In this document: positions 24,344-35,169 of the stretch, piece by piece
Layout: each line of letters starts with the position of its first letter
How positions within the stretch are numbered: position 1 is the stretch's first letter
Assembly: GCA_007922225.1 (NCBI GenBank)
Contig: ML679946.1
Location: forward strand, 97,098,759 to 97,162,758
Reading direction: 5' to 3'
DNA: 64,000 nt
DNA from: Emydura subglobosa
Lineage: Eukaryota > Chordata > Testudines > Chelidae
The notes under the pieces: model-generated
Seen by the model: the letters and a program-made list of their open reading frames with translations, nothing else
Told to the model about the DNA's origin: nothing
The model's database searches: none
Made by a program: the position numbers and the translations under genes

Positions 24344-25005
24344 CCTTAAACTGAAAACAAAGGGGTTTAAGAACAGGTATGCTAATGCTAGAATTGAAAA
24401 ATAAGCCAATCAGAGCAGGTCAAAAACTGTACACAAGGCTGAGAATTAACAGGCAAATGTCACTCAGGTCAGGAGCAGGAGAAGAAGAAGGAGAACCAGA
24501 AGATCAGAAGAAACCTAAAAGAGTGAAGGAATCAGAAGAAGCAACCACAGGGCAGCAGTAGCAGCGGTGTTGTTGGGACAGAGCAGAGGGACCCTGACAG
24601 AACAGAGGGAGAGAAGCCTACAGAGAGTAAGCATGCTAGCCATAGTACGGATATAGAACAGAAATAGGGTCAATGAATGTGTGTGCTTGGGATGTGTGTC
24701 TGTGGTATGTATGTCTCCGTTACTATATATAAAGCTTGGAGTTTATTAAGATTGCTATCAGACTGGAATAACTTCACTAGCATATTGCCCATGAAGCAAA
24801 CAGGAGGGTTTTCCAAGGTACAAATAGAGCTTTCCTGGTTATTTATAAAATGTATAACGTTGCCTGTCAAAGTCTGGATGAATGGAGATAGTTATCACAC
24901 CAGTAAATGGAGAATAACGCCATTGATTCCACTAAGAAGCCTGCACATTAAAGTTCACCTCGGATGCTGACCCGTCAGTGGATTTACTCAGGATTTATGT
25001 CAGTC
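24344..25005. other. No gene; purine-rich stretch
   Basis: 24460-24560 is AG-rich and gives a glutamate/lysine-rich 60-codon ORF of low complexity. I do not call it coding. Confidence 0.5.
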
Positions 25006-25277
25006 AGGCTTAGTACACACTTACTGGGAAATTCGGCATTAGTCAACTGGAGTTACGCAAAGCTACACAGAGACTTCCTAACTTCCCTTTGGTGTGCTGT
25101 CTCCACTGTGCTGCGCCGATGGGGAATGCATTCCCGTCGATGCAGTGCTACACCTTTTGACCTTTGCTGCTTATTATTAGGTGCTACACCTTTTAATTGA
25201 ATCAACTTCTGGATGGATTGAGTGGGTCCTCACTGCTGTTCAATCGATTCAGATAGATCAGTGTGTGCATATCCTCA
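25006..25277. mobile_element. Non-autonomous TIR element, copy 2 of the hairpin family
   Basis: The left end AGGCTTAGTACACACTTAC and the complement of the right end (CTGAGGATATGCACACACT) form a weak TIR. The internal hairpin arms are 25211-25225 and 25236-25250. Between them it keeps CTCCACTGTGCTGCGCCGAT, shared in outline with the 29.8-kb copy. Confidence 0.65.
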
Positions 25278-25332
25278 GACTAGATGATCACAGTCATCCC
25301 TTCTAGCCGTGCAACCTATGAATCTTGGAGTC
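25278..25332 (+). mobile_element. CR1-like 3' end scrap, plus strand
   Basis: ACTAGATGATCACAGTCATC, then CCCTTCTAGCCGTGCAACCT and ATGAATCT, match the terminal 55 bp of a CR1 subfamily. The rest is lost, possibly when the TIR element on its left inserted. Confidence 0.65.
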
Positions 25333-26589
25333 TGCATTACTGAGTTCTGAATCTGGTACACAATTTCTACTCAGTTAATCTTTATTAAATCTCTTTAAAC
25401 AAATCTATTGCCAGGCAATCCTAGATCAGATTGGGGAAAAAATAGGGGTGACCTCAGAATAAAACACCACTCACAGTAAATTATACAGATCTTTATAAAA
25501 CAAACACTATTCTTATTTCTCCTGTGGTTTAATCTGCAGTGAAATAGATAACGACGTTGACATTTAAATCCTCATCATTAGGCTCTAGAGTCAACATCTC
25601 ATTTAGACAAATGGGTACCCTGTTCAGAATTTTGGTTTTGGGCTCTCTGTAGATCAGGAAAACATGGCATCATCAGTTTACATTCAGTCCACAGGCTGAT
25701 GCTTATCTTCACAACCATAAGGACTAGAAGCTTAATATTTTGAAAATGAAAACTTAAATGCTGGAGCACAAAACAGAAGCCACTTACTTCCGTTTGAGGT
25801 GTTTTCAGCTGTCCCAACCTGGCCCCTGCAGGCAATATTCTAAAGTGTTATACATGAGAAAGCAAGCCCTTCTCTTCCTTTGGCAGACTTCAAGGTTTTA
25901 ATATCCTTTCTCTACAGACAAAAGTTAATGTCTATATGCAATATGGAACCCACTTCTGGATTCTTGTGCACCCAAAACTTCATTTCACTTCTCTGGGCTC
26001 AGAGCATATTAGAAAGCACAAAAAAAAGCCATTGACTCTGTTTGGAAATATGAGCTAACACAACCATCTTGCCAAAATTTCCTGACGGCTACCAAACAGG
26101 AACGGAAGTTCACAGCTGTATATATCAGACAGAGGAACTGAAATCTTAGCTCATAAATATTTGATTCTCTGCTTTTATTTGTTAATGTAAATGGTGAAAA
26201 GGTTGAAATGCCCTCAGCCCCAGAATAATTTCAATTTCATGAAGCCTTAGATTTCACATTATTTTGGAATTTGGATGTCATTCCCAATATCTCTTTATAA
26301 AATAGATTAATATTGGGATTAAATTACTGACTATCCATCAACCAAATTAATGTTTTCCCCTTCCATCTCCTCTTTCTCATCTGCATTATGAATGGAAATT
26401 AATTTCCTATGGTGCAGTTGTGAGAAATATTGAAGCAATTTTGTACTGTTGATTTTATTTTTCTAGTGCAAGACTTTTCCCCCTCAACACTGAATTGAAG
26501 TAGAATTTGTGCTACCATCATCATCAGACTTGACAGTAACAATTCTTAACAATCAGAATGTTGTATAGGCATTAAATAAAGAATCCTAA
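25333..26589. other. No gene or clear repeat seen
   Basis: AT-rich unique sequence, short ORFs only. Confidence 0.5.
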
Positions 26590-26680
26590 ACAATACCCTT
26601 TAGAGGTAGGTAAGCATTAATATTCCCATTTCCTAGACTGGGAAACTGAGGCACAGGGGCCTTAGGCTCACATATTCAAA
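26590..26680 (-). mobile_element. SINE fragment, minus strand
   Basis: ATTCCCATTTCCTAGACTGG followed by GAAACTGAGGCACAGGGGCC is the complement of the MIR-like SINE body. Confidence 0.6.
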
Positions 26681-26989
26681 AGTGGCCTAATTTTGGGTCC
26701 CCACATTTTTGCGTCCCTAGCTACAGAAACATAGGGCGTACTTTCCAAAAATGCTTAGCTCCTACAACTCCAGCTGATTCCAGTGGGAGCCGTGAGTAAT
26801 CAGCACCTCTGAAACTCAGATTCTCGCTGCTTATTGTTAGGCATCCATAATTAGAGGCCGCTACCAAAAATTTTGCTCTATCTGAGTGAATGAATGGTCT
26901 CACAATGAGTCCAGGGCTGAGATGGGATTAAACTCTGGAGGTCTTGTCTCTCATGCCTAATCCAACAGACAATGCTACCTCCAATGATG
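26681..26989. repeat. Old palindromic repeat remnant
   Basis: CCAAAAATGCTTAGCTCCTA, then CCAGTGGGAGCCGTGAGTAA and CAGCACCTCTGAAACTCAGA resemble the sauropsid palindrome family with TGGGAGC cores. The ends cannot be fixed. Confidence 0.4.
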
Positions 26990-27195
26990 TGTGTTTTCCT
27001 TTCACACAGAGATTAGTGATAGTCAAATTCAAAACTGATCAAGGGAAAGTCTTTTTCACACGGCTAGTAATTATTCAATGGGACTCATTGCCACATGATG
27101 TTGCTGAGTCCAAGAATTTAGTAGGATGCCAAGGTGGATTGAATGCTTATCAGGATAATAAGAATATCCAGCATTATAATAAATAATGCTAAAAA
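26990..27195 (+). mobile_element. CR1/L3-like ORF end, plus strand
   Basis: The 26944-27186 frame gives QGKVFFTRLVIIQWDSLPHD, the conserved end of a CR1-type ORF (consensus-like FFTRRVVKHWNSLP). The usual 3' terminal repeat is not visible. Confidence 0.7.
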
Positions 27196-27921
27196 AGTAT
27201 TGGAAGAGAAATAAAACTTTGTTTCAGGGTTTAAGAATCTCTAACTGTTAGGAATTTGGAGGACACCTTCATGGGGGATTATATATCTTATTTTTTTCCC
27301 TTATCTAATACAAGTATAGACCTTATTATTCATATAAATATCTAATCCTTTAAATAATACTTCACAGATTCCTTTTCCCTATATCTATCTTTTGATTGAG
27401 CAATTTTGGAGATCCTTAAGAGCTAAGTCACTCTTTGCATTTACCACAAAACAAACATATTGACACTGCAAATGTCTCATTAAATTGTGTCTATATTCTG
27501 ATCGGCAATAGCACCTGCAAAATCAGATATACCAGTCACCCCTGCCAGGAACATGGATAAATCCTAGCAGTGTTTCGTACCCCCAAGAGAGAGCTCACTC
27601 TAAAACAAACAGACAACGTCCCTTGAACTCTAATCATGTTGCATAGTGTCTCTCCATGTCTCCTCTGGAGGAGAACACATGGGGAGTTGGGATTTGAGGG
27701 GGGGGGGGAAGAATTGTACCCCAGAATTTTCCTTGTGTCTACAACTTTGGCCTTAATAAAAAGAACAAACCTGAAAAAAAGTAATGTGACAATCCGGCTC
27801 ACAGGAAAGTGTCCCCATCACAGAAGGGACCTCCTGGAACCTGAAAGTAGGTAGTCTTTTGCCCATTTTGGTACTGCAAAAAGACACAATGTAACAAATT
27901 TGTGGATACCAAGGACTCTAT
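27196..27921. other. No gene seen
   Basis: Includes a 10-base G run near 27698. An 88-codon ORF at 27536-27802 (minus) has no family resemblance. Confidence 0.5.
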
Positions 27922-28193
27922 GGGTATGTCTACACTGCAATCTAAGGTGTGATGGCAGCTCAGGTAGACATACAGGTGCTAGCATGGCTAAAAATAGCAG
28001 TGTACTTGGGAGGCCACCAGCTTCAGTGAGGGCTATACAACCACACCAATGAGCCTGGGGTACCTACTTGTGCTGCTGAAGTCACACCACTGCATCTACA
28101 CTACTACTTTTAGCCATGTTAGCAGGGTAAAGCTTGGGCGGATACATCTATCCAAGCTGAAGTCACATCTCCGATTGCAGTGTAGACAGACCC
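27922..28193. mobile_element. MITE with complete 20-bp TIRs
   Basis: Left TIR GGGTATGTCTACACTGCAAT (27922-27941). The right end 28174-28193 is its complement with 1 mismatch, and homology continues inward. Both flanks are TAT (27919-27921 and 28194-28196), a possible 3-bp target duplication. At 272 bp without an ORF it is non-autonomous. The superfamily is uncertain. Confidence 0.85.
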
Positions 28194-28889
28194 TATGATT
28201 GCTACTGTGCTGCTCTGCATAGCCACTTGGAATTTCTCAGAAACACCCAGGGCAGAACTCAGATTATCCTGTTCCGAAAGCATGAGGCAACCTACCACTT
28301 GAGCTAAAAAAGAAAATCTTCAGCTCTCAGCAGTACAGGACTGAACAGCTGGACAGTCCTGATTCTATCCAATAGAGGGCATGGCTACAAACACGGTGAC
28401 CAATTCATTTTTAAGTCTTTTTATGAGCAGATTCTCTCTTTCTTTCTTTGCAATTTATGGCAAAAGCACCTATAGCTTTGGAAAGCACCTTTAAAATGTC
28501 CCTTATAAGCCTAAATAAAACTAATAGCCAAGATACTGAAGCTCAATTAGTTAATATGGTTTACAGGATGACACTGCTTTTCATTTAAATCTGCTGGTTT
28601 ATGAGAGATGCCAGTGAAGGTCTGTGTAGATGACATTATGTCAAAATGAAAATAAATTGTCAATACAAATCAAGGGAGACACTGTCACAATATCAGCTTG
28701 AAACAAAGTGACACCAATGCAAGCTTTAAAAGAAACATCTTTAAGGTGCCAAGATAATGGCAAATTCATGTCAGTTCAGAAAAAAAACCTCTATCAAATC
28801 TAATAACATTCCCAAAATGATGACTATGATAAGAGGGCCCCATATTGTAATATTAGGACAGTAGTAAATGATGACAGCACAAATGTAAG
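28194..28889. other. No gene or clear repeat seen
   Basis: AT-rich and unremarkable. Confidence 0.5.
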
Positions 28890-29700
28890 GAGACCTTTAA
28901 TACAACGTCAAAAAAAGCGGCATGAAATAAGATGAATACACATGTTAGATATTATATATACAAGCAGTGTAATTGACAATGAGACTTCAAGTCTGTGGAG
29001 CCAACCACTACTAAAGATACAGAAATTCAAGTACCTAGACTGATAGTATAGGATAATGGTGAATTCAATGACAAATTTATAAGCAGAAAGTAAAAGACAT
29101 GGACTAAATGGAGAGAAATGAGCAAAGTGATCAGAGATTGGAGAATGCCTATCAAATTGAAAAGTAAAATCTGGCTGGGATGATTTAGTTGAGGTTGGTC
29201 CTGCTTTGAGCAGGGGGTTGGACTAGATGACCTCCTGAGGTCCCTTCCAACCCTAATATTCTATGATTCTATGATATCCAGGATGGTAATTAGGACTCCA
29301 ATTCTGACTGGCTCTGAATCCTGGGGACTGGGGAAGAGACAGGAGCAGATCTTGAATACACTGGAAATGAAAATGCTAAGATGGATGCTTGGTGTTACAA
29401 GGATGGGCCATATTCAGAATGAATGAAAAAGGGGAAGCATGAAGGTGATACCAGTTATAGAAAAGCTGAGGGAATCCGAGATTAAATGGTTTGTTCATGG
29501 GAAAAGAAGAATGGAAGAATATATAGGAAACAGGGTGTTAAACCCAGAAGTGGAGGGTGAGAGAAGGGTTGGAAGACCCAAAATGAGGTGGATGGATGTC
29601 ATACACAAGGATATGATTAGCTACAGAGTTTCCAAGGAACAGCTCAAGATAGGTAGGAATGGAGAAAACGGACATGAGGACATGACCCCATCTAGATGGA
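28890..29700 (+). mobile_element. RTE-type LINE C-terminus, plus strand, split by a CR1
   Basis: Before the interruption it encodes WREMSKVIRDWRMPIKLKSK. After it come LNTLEMKMLRWMLGVTRMGH, then VIPVIEKLRESEIKW and RRVGRPKMRWMDVIHKDM (29439-29650). This motif series is typical of the C-terminal region of RTE-like endonuclease/reverse-transcriptase proteins. Stops and frameshifts are present, and no catalytic domain remains in the window. The CR1 at 29172-29275 lies inside it. Confidence 0.75.
29172..29275 (+). mobile_element. CR1 3' end inserted in an RTE relic
   Basis: CTGGCTGGGATGATTTAG, then CTGCTTTGAGCAGGGGGTTG and GACTAGATGACCTCCTGAGG, ending ATTCTATGATTCTATGAT. This is a severely 5'-truncated copy of about 100 bp. 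The RTE frame resumes directly after it, showing that the RTE is older. Confidence 0.92.
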
Positions 29701-29737
29701 TTAAGACTAGGAGAAGACAACGACGACAAAGACACCG

Positions 29738-30018
29738 GCTTGGTCTACACTGCTGGTGGATTTTGGCAGCAGTCGATGGGAGATACGGAAGCTACGTAGT
29801 GTCCTGTCGACTTCCTAACTTCTACTTACAACAGTGTCCCCACTGCACTGCACCAACAGGAAATGCCCTATAGTTGACACAGCGTTACTCTTCTTGTGGG
29901 GGTGGATTAACGATGTCAACTTCCGGATTGATTGAGTGGGTCTCCACTGCTGCTCAATCGATCCCGCAGAAACGATCTTGCACTGCCAACAATGCCGCCG
30001 GCATTGTAGACATATCCA
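29738..30018. mobile_element. Non-autonomous TIR element, copy 3 of the hairpin family
   Basis: The left end GCTTGGTCTACACTGCTGG and right end GCATTGTAGACATATCC form a TIR. The internal hairpin arms are 29925-29939 (GGATTGATTGAGTGG) and 29950-29964. About 280 bp, no ORF. It sits just downstream of the RTE fragment. Confidence 0.75.
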
Positions 30019-30394
30019 GAGTCTAACTGGTATCAATATTCATATAAATAAATACCTGAACTCAGATCAGATAAGCAGCTAACAATCTGGATTCTTCTTC
30101 AAACTATAGAAACCTCCTGTAGACTGGTAGTTCTAACACAATCAAAACTCAACTCAGTTCAGTGAGATTTTTGTCTGAATACATATTGCAGGAGTAGCTC
30201 CTGAATCTTCAAAACTAAACTGGAAACCTCCCAGGAATAGGGTTTACAGAGCACCACCTCTAGTCAACCTCGAACAATCTGTCTTATTGCACAATATTTT
30301 GGTACATCTGATCCTAGTCGCAGCAGTGACCAGAAAGTTCAGAAATGTGCAAAGATATATTTGAAAGTCACCCAGGCTTTTTTGAAGATGTTTC
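30019..30394. other. No gene or clear repeat seen
   Basis: Unremarkable unique sequence. Confidence 0.45.
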
Positions 30395-30694
30395 AAGGCA
30401 TTGTTTCCTAGTGGTTAGATGGCAGGACTGGTTGTCAGAAAACTTAGCACCTTATGTACTCGTTTACACTTGTGCGAAGTGTGTGGAAAATGCCATCATG
30501 TGAGAACATTACTTTGCAAAGCTGAAAATGATTGCATAAAGTACTAGGCAGAGGAGAATCAGGTCCATAGATTATTAGCCCGACTCTGCCACTGATTACC
30601 TGCGTAACGTAACATTTCTGTGTCTCACTTTTTGCCCATCTGTAAAATCAGAAGAGTATTTTCCCACAGGAGTGTTGTGAGGCTTAATTAATTA
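30395..30694 (+). mobile_element. MIR-like SINE, plus strand, with internal insertion
   Basis: The head TTCCTAGTGGTTAGATGGCA is followed by about 110 unrelated bases. The body then continues with CGACTCTGCCACTGATTACC, CTGTGTCTCACTTTTTGCCC and ATCTGTAAAATCAGAAGAG, ending GAGGCTTAATTAATTA. The 30695-30966 TIR element abuts the end. Confidence 0.7.
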
Positions 30695-30966
30695 GGACTT
30701 GTCTTCACGTACAGCGCTACAGCAGCGGTGCACTGTGCCACTGTACCGCTTTCACGGAGATGCTTCTATGCTGATAGGAGAGCTTCTCCCATCAGCATAG
30801 TTAACCCACCTTGCTGAGAGATGGTAGCTATCTCGACAGGACTGACATAGTTCTGTCTACATGGGGGGGGTTAGGTCGGAATATCTATGTTGCTCAAGGG
30901 TGTGGATTTTTCACATCCCTGCACGACGTCGTTATACCGATATAGGTCTGTAGTGTATACCTGGCC
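30695..30966. mobile_element. Harbinger-like MITE with TTA target duplication
   Basis: The left end is GGACTTGTCTTCACGTACAG, and the complement of the right end is GGCCAGGTATACACTACAG. TTA flanks both sides (30692-30694 and 30967-30969), the target duplication expected of PIF/Harbinger elements. Inside are CTCCCATCAGCATAG and TTAGGTCGGAATATC blocks typical of a common reptile MITE. 272 bp, no ORF. Confidence 0.75.
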
Positions 30967-30969
30967 TTA

Positions 30970-31075
30970 CGCCTTGTCTACACTAGAAAAATAAGTCGAC
31001 CTAACATAGGTCAACTTACAGCCACCACAGTAATTACTGCAATGGCAATGGCTGACGTCCACACTACCAGCTTGG
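30970..31075. mobile_element. Partial second MITE beside the first
   Basis: GCCTTGTCTACACTAGAAAA, then AATAAGTCGACCTAACATAG and GTCCACACTACCAGCTTGG form a left TIR plus part of the interior. The right end is not clear and may lie in the GC-rich block that follows. Confidence 0.5.
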
Positions 31076-31620
31076 ATCGGTGGAGTGCGTCTTCACCAAG
31101 TCTCCCCACATGCTCCCAGCAGACTGCCCCCCACAACAACGCGTTTCCCACTGGGAGCCAGCCCCAGGCTTCTTCGCTCCCCGTTTCCCACTGGGAGCTG
31201 GTGTAAGCCACCGGGAATTTCCCCCTCCCTGTTCCCAGGGGGAAGCCACCCTGGGTTTCTCACCCCTGGGTCATGGGGTCCAGCTGCCCCGGCTTCTCGT
31301 CCCACTGCCTGCTCCCCACCAAGAGCTGGTCAGCCTTGTCAATTTCACAGAAATTGCTTTCTCCTCCCTGCAGGGAGTGGCCACCAAATTCTGGGTGCAG
31401 CTCATGGTTCCTTCCTCTCCTGTCTCCCCGACTTCATTGTGCTGGAGGATCCGGGAGCAGTTGGGAAGGGGATGTGGCTGGTCCAGTGTGGGGAACAGGG
31501 TTGGTTTGGACCCAAGGCAGGCAGCTGGAGGAGCCTCTTCTTTGTGCCATTGCTTCACGGCATGTTAAAATACCCTTTGGCCTAGGAAAGGGTGCACGGG
31601 GCTGCCTGCTGGGATACTGA
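31076..31620. other. GC-rich block with overlapping ORFs, not called as a gene
   Basis: Frames are open on both strands (plus 31080-31568, 31085-31585 and 31273-31620; minus 31271-31558). Proline/glycine/serine-rich translations in several frames at once are what high GC gives by chance. TTTCCCACTGGGAGC occurs twice (about 31144 and 31184). The block may be the interior of a larger transposon. No domain is seen. Confidence 0.4.
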
Positions 31621-31734
31621 ATTCAAAATCCTACCTCTTTCACTGAGCGACCTTAACAATTCTCTTCCTATCACAACCTTCATTACTGAGCAAAGCATCA
31701 CATCCCTACCCTACTGGGCAGGCAGGTATTCTTC

Positions 31735-31850
31735 CCCACATTTTACTGCTAACTCAGGGGCAGAGAGATTACACAAGATCACTTCTAGCAGAGCTGGGAG
31801 CAGAAGTCAGGTTTCTGATAGCGCAGATCAAAGTCCACCCACTGCCTGTC
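31735..31850 (-). mobile_element. SINE fragment, minus strand
   Basis: TAACTCAGGGGCAGAGAGAT, then CAGAGCTGGGAGCAGAAGTC match the complement of the SINE body and B-box region. Confidence 0.5.
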
Positions 31851-32059
31851 AGAAAGAATACACCAAATCTAGAGGTTTGGCTATTCTCTCTACAGTGGAG
31901 CTACACATCCATACCCACCTTCAGTGTGAGGTACACAGATGAATGAGCACTAATACAAAGCAACATTAGCAAAGATATAGCACTGAGATGTCAATAACCC
32001 TTAGTGCTCTGCTCCAACCGATAGACTACAGTTCCCTTTCAGAGTCCAGAAGTCCTGAT

Positions 32060-32511
32060 TGTAAGGGAACTCTACGCTGTACTCTTAGCTTGTGTTCCTA
32101 CGTGTGATTTTGTCCAGCCACACCAAAACCCTCATATTTGCACTTTAACCCTCTGCTTGCTTGCATGGCTCAGTATATGGGCTAAAGCTCAGGCTGGAAC
32201 CTGCCTACATTGCAGTGAGGACATAGGCGAGTCACCGATTGCCCTCCAATGCCCTTCCCACAGTTTTCCCCAAGGACCAGACACATTCTCCTGCAATTGA
32301 CGTATCTGAGTGGGAAAGAATCCTAGAGCTTCTTAGCACAAAGAACCATGGGATTTGCCTCTGACACACACAGGTGAGCACGGAAACAGTGAGGACACAG
32401 TAATGTGGGCAGAGTTTTGCTGTGAGAGTGTTCATTTTTGGGCTAGGCTAACCCAAGATCTCAAACCTGGGTACCAGTCACCCCGGCTGGCTGTGCAGTG
32501 TAGACAAACCC
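32060..32511. mobile_element. One or two adjoining MITE relics
   Basis: CATTGCAGTGAGGACATAGG (32209-32228) and TGCAGTGTAGACAAACCC (32494-32511) each resemble the right end of a GTCTACA-type TIR element. Clear left ends are missing, so the number of elements is uncertain. Confidence 0.45.
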
Positions 32512-32564
32512 TGTGTGTTTCACTCCTGTCTATCAAATAGTTGGATATGATGGCATTTCCCTAT

Positions 32565-32748
32565 CAAGAGAATGGTGGATTCTCCATCTCTTGATGTCTT
32601 CAAATCAAGACTGGATGCTTTTCTGGAAGATGTTTTAGCCAATCACAAGTTATGAGCTCAATATTGGGTAACTGGGTGAACCTTAATGGCCTGTGTCATA
32701 TAGGAGGTCATCTAATGATCCCTTCTGGCCTTAAAATACATGGAACTA
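32565..32748 (+). mobile_element. CR1-like 3' end, plus strand
   Basis: TCTTGATGTCTTCAAATCAA, then GACTGGATGCTTTTCTGGAA give the VFKSRLDAFLED-type ORF end, and AATGATCCCTTCTGGCCTTA gives the 3' non-coding end. Confidence 0.8.
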
Positions 32749-33259
32749 TTAATTTAAATAATGTAATCAAAGTTGCAAAACCAGGCACTCTTAACACAGG
32801 AAATGCCAGTATTAATCTTGCCCGTGTGACAGCAGCACGATACAGTCTTTAATTACATGGTCAAACAGTATTTTTTCCACATGATCCCTGCCTCATTCAG
32901 TACCTACGGTGGGTAGTGAGCAAGACGGGACTGCGTGACCAGAATGAGGCCCGTTTCCATAAAGGTTGCTGCCAAGATGCTGGCTGCAGTCAGTAGGAGT
33001 ACTAGAAACATGGGGTGACCAAAAGGGGTGGCATGAAGAGGAAGAATAGCTCTAATTACAGATCCCTTGGGTTAGTTCTCTGGTTAGTTCCTTGATGCTG
33101 ATCGCCCTTCCTCCCAAATAAGTGGGGTAGCAACTGCTCCCTGCAGTGAACCATTAACCCTTTAGAGGCTGGCTACTTCCAGGATTTAAATCCTGGAGGA
33201 TTCATCGGTTTTTAGAGATTATATTTGGGGGGGAGCGGATATTATTATTATTATTTATT
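32749..33259. other. No gene seen
   Basis: Unique sequence ending in an ATT run (33238-33265). Confidence 0.45.
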
Positions 33260-33820
33260 ATTTGTATTATCATAGCCCCAAGAGCCCCAGTTATGGACCA
33301 GGACCCATTGTGCTAGGTGCTTGTACATTATTTATTAGGTGTATTACGGTAGCACTTAGAAGCCCTAGTCATGGACCAGGGGGCCTGTACAAACATAACA
33401 AAAAGGTAGTCCCTGCCCCAAAGAGCTTACAATCTAAGGGTATGTCTACACTGTATTCACGGGTGTTACTGCAGCTCCTGTAAGATACTTGAGCTTATTT
33501 TAATCTAGCTAGCTTGGATACTGGAGCATCAAAGCTGCAACATGCGCACTTCAATGTGGGCTGTCCCCACGAGTAATTACCCAGGGGATTTGGGTCACTT
33601 GTATAGCCCACACTGAAGCACACACTGCTGCGTTTTCACTACTCCAGTACCTGAGCTAGTTAGATTAAATCTAGTTTGGTATGTTTCCATGAGCTGCAAT
33701 CACATCCTGTGGTTTCAGAGCATACATACACTGGGTATAAGACAAGAAACTACAGATGGAAACAGACTGGTGGGGGAGCACAAGGAAACATTGGGTCACT
33801 GTTGGCTAGCATGATAGGCA
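33260..33820 (-). mobile_element. SINE-related repeat, minus strand, tandemly duplicated and interrupted
   Basis: The block GCCCCAGTTATGGACCAGGA (about 33282) recurs in diverged form at 33361 (GCCCTAGTCATGGACCAGG), a partial tandem duplication. CCCCAAAGAGCTTACAATCT (33417) appears to continue after the 33438-33731 MITE as TATAAGACAAGAAACTACAG. Confidence 0.6.
33438..33731. mobile_element. MITE inserted in a SINE-related repeat
   Basis: The left TIR GGGTATGTCTACACTG starts at 33438. The right end is worn (CAGAGCATACATAC). The host repeat resumes just after. No ORF. Confidence 0.65.
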
Positions 33821-34099
33821 GAGGTCTCAGAACACCAGCATCCTTCCCATTGTCCCTGAGCTGGGTTAGGCCTCTGGGGATCAGCTAGTTTTGTGTGGGA
33901 TGCCTCAACTCTCATGGATGAAGAAGACAAGGAAGCAGGAAATGGCTCTATGCTCAGAGGCCAACTGATCAGCCAATGGGGCAATAAGGAAGAGAGGGAC
34001 CTGGGGCTCTGTGATCACCATGGTGCAGGACTGTCTCAGAGCTGGAGAGACCAATGCAGCAGCAGTCTCAGTCCTCAAGCAACAGCTAATGTTAATGAG

Positions 34100-34220
34100 G
34101 ATAGTAGTTAAACTGCAAGTTTACCGGGGCAAGGAAGTTTTGTTCTGTGTTTGTACAGCTCCTAGTACAATGAGGCCCTGATCCCTAGGCATGACAGTAA
34201 TACAAATAAATAATAATCAT
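34100..34220 (+). mobile_element. SINE tail fragment, plus strand
   Basis: TTTGTACAGCTCCTAGTACA, then TGAGGCCCTGATCCCTAGG, ending in an AATAAATAATAATCAT tail. Confidence 0.7.
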
Positions 34221-35169
34221 ATATCAGAGGAAGTCCTGTGGCCCCCATTCAGCACCCTCCAGAATCACACCTTGCCATTTCACAGAAGGTAGGCTCTAAC
34301 CTTCAGGAGCTTTTCCCCGCCACATACTACCACTCAGGCTGCAGGGCCCTGCTCTGACATGCAGGGAATAAGGATGCCCTGGTAGCAAAACATCATGTTA
34401 GCAAGAGGAGATCAGGAATTCCACCTCTGCCCTCCAGGAGCTGATGTTATTGGGGGATGGAGACGGGGAGGAATTCCCACTCCCAGGGAATTCCCAGGTC
34501 TAGGAAAATGGTGCTGTCACTCGTTACTACCAGGTGGCCATGGGGAAGAGCTGGTGGTTCCAAGCCTGAGACAAGAACTCATGTTCCAGAGGTGACACCT
34601 TCCCCCCTTGCTTAGCCCTACCATCAACCTGCTTTGGAGAGGGCTGAAGGCTGGCCCTGCCCTGCCCTGCCCTACGTGCCCCTAACAGCCACAGAGCAGG
34701 CCCGATACACAAAGCAGTCAGACAGTGACATGATGGGGCCCTTCCCACTTTTAGGTGGACAAATCCTGCCCCGGGGCAGGTGGGTGCCTCCCTGCTCGGG
34801 CAGCCCAGGTTCTTATCTCATCACCACTCTTGCAGGGGGGGTGGAGCCTCTCTCTGCTCCTTGTGATGCTGGTGCCCAGCTCCCGGTTGGACCCGTGATA
34901 GTTAGGGTCAGCTGGAAGCAGCGTGGAAAAAGGTTACAGGTCAACGGAGACAGAGTGGATGTCACACAAGCCAGCATAGAGGGTGAGGGAGGACGGTGTG
35001 CACAAGAGCACACAAGCTGGCATGCATACAAGTGAACGAGAACATGAGACTGAGCTTCGTTTAAGTGTGTGCACACATATCTGCTCATGTGTTTGTGAGA
35101 AGCATCAGATGGAGGATGGCTGCCACATCTGGCTGCTAGAGCCTAAAGCCACGGTACTGACCAGATGGG
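34221..35169. other. No gene seen; moderately GC-rich
   Basis: ORFs up to 133 codons (34634-35035, plus) overlap others on the minus strand and show no domain. GCCCTGCCCTGCCCT near 34657 is a short tandem run. Confidence 0.4.

Noticed and set aside
24460..24560. Acidic/lysine-rich small ORF
   Set aside because: The charge pattern comes from an AG-rich low-complexity run.
31080..31620. Overlapping plus-strand ORFs of 162, 166 and 115 codons as a gene
   Set aside because: Several frames on both strands are open at once in a GC-rich block, with no domain, no start context and no homology I recognise.
33238..33265. CRISPR or other regularly spaced array
   Set aside because: It is a simple ATT microsatellite. 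The only regular array, at 57361-57665, is tandem without spacers, and the host is a vertebrate.
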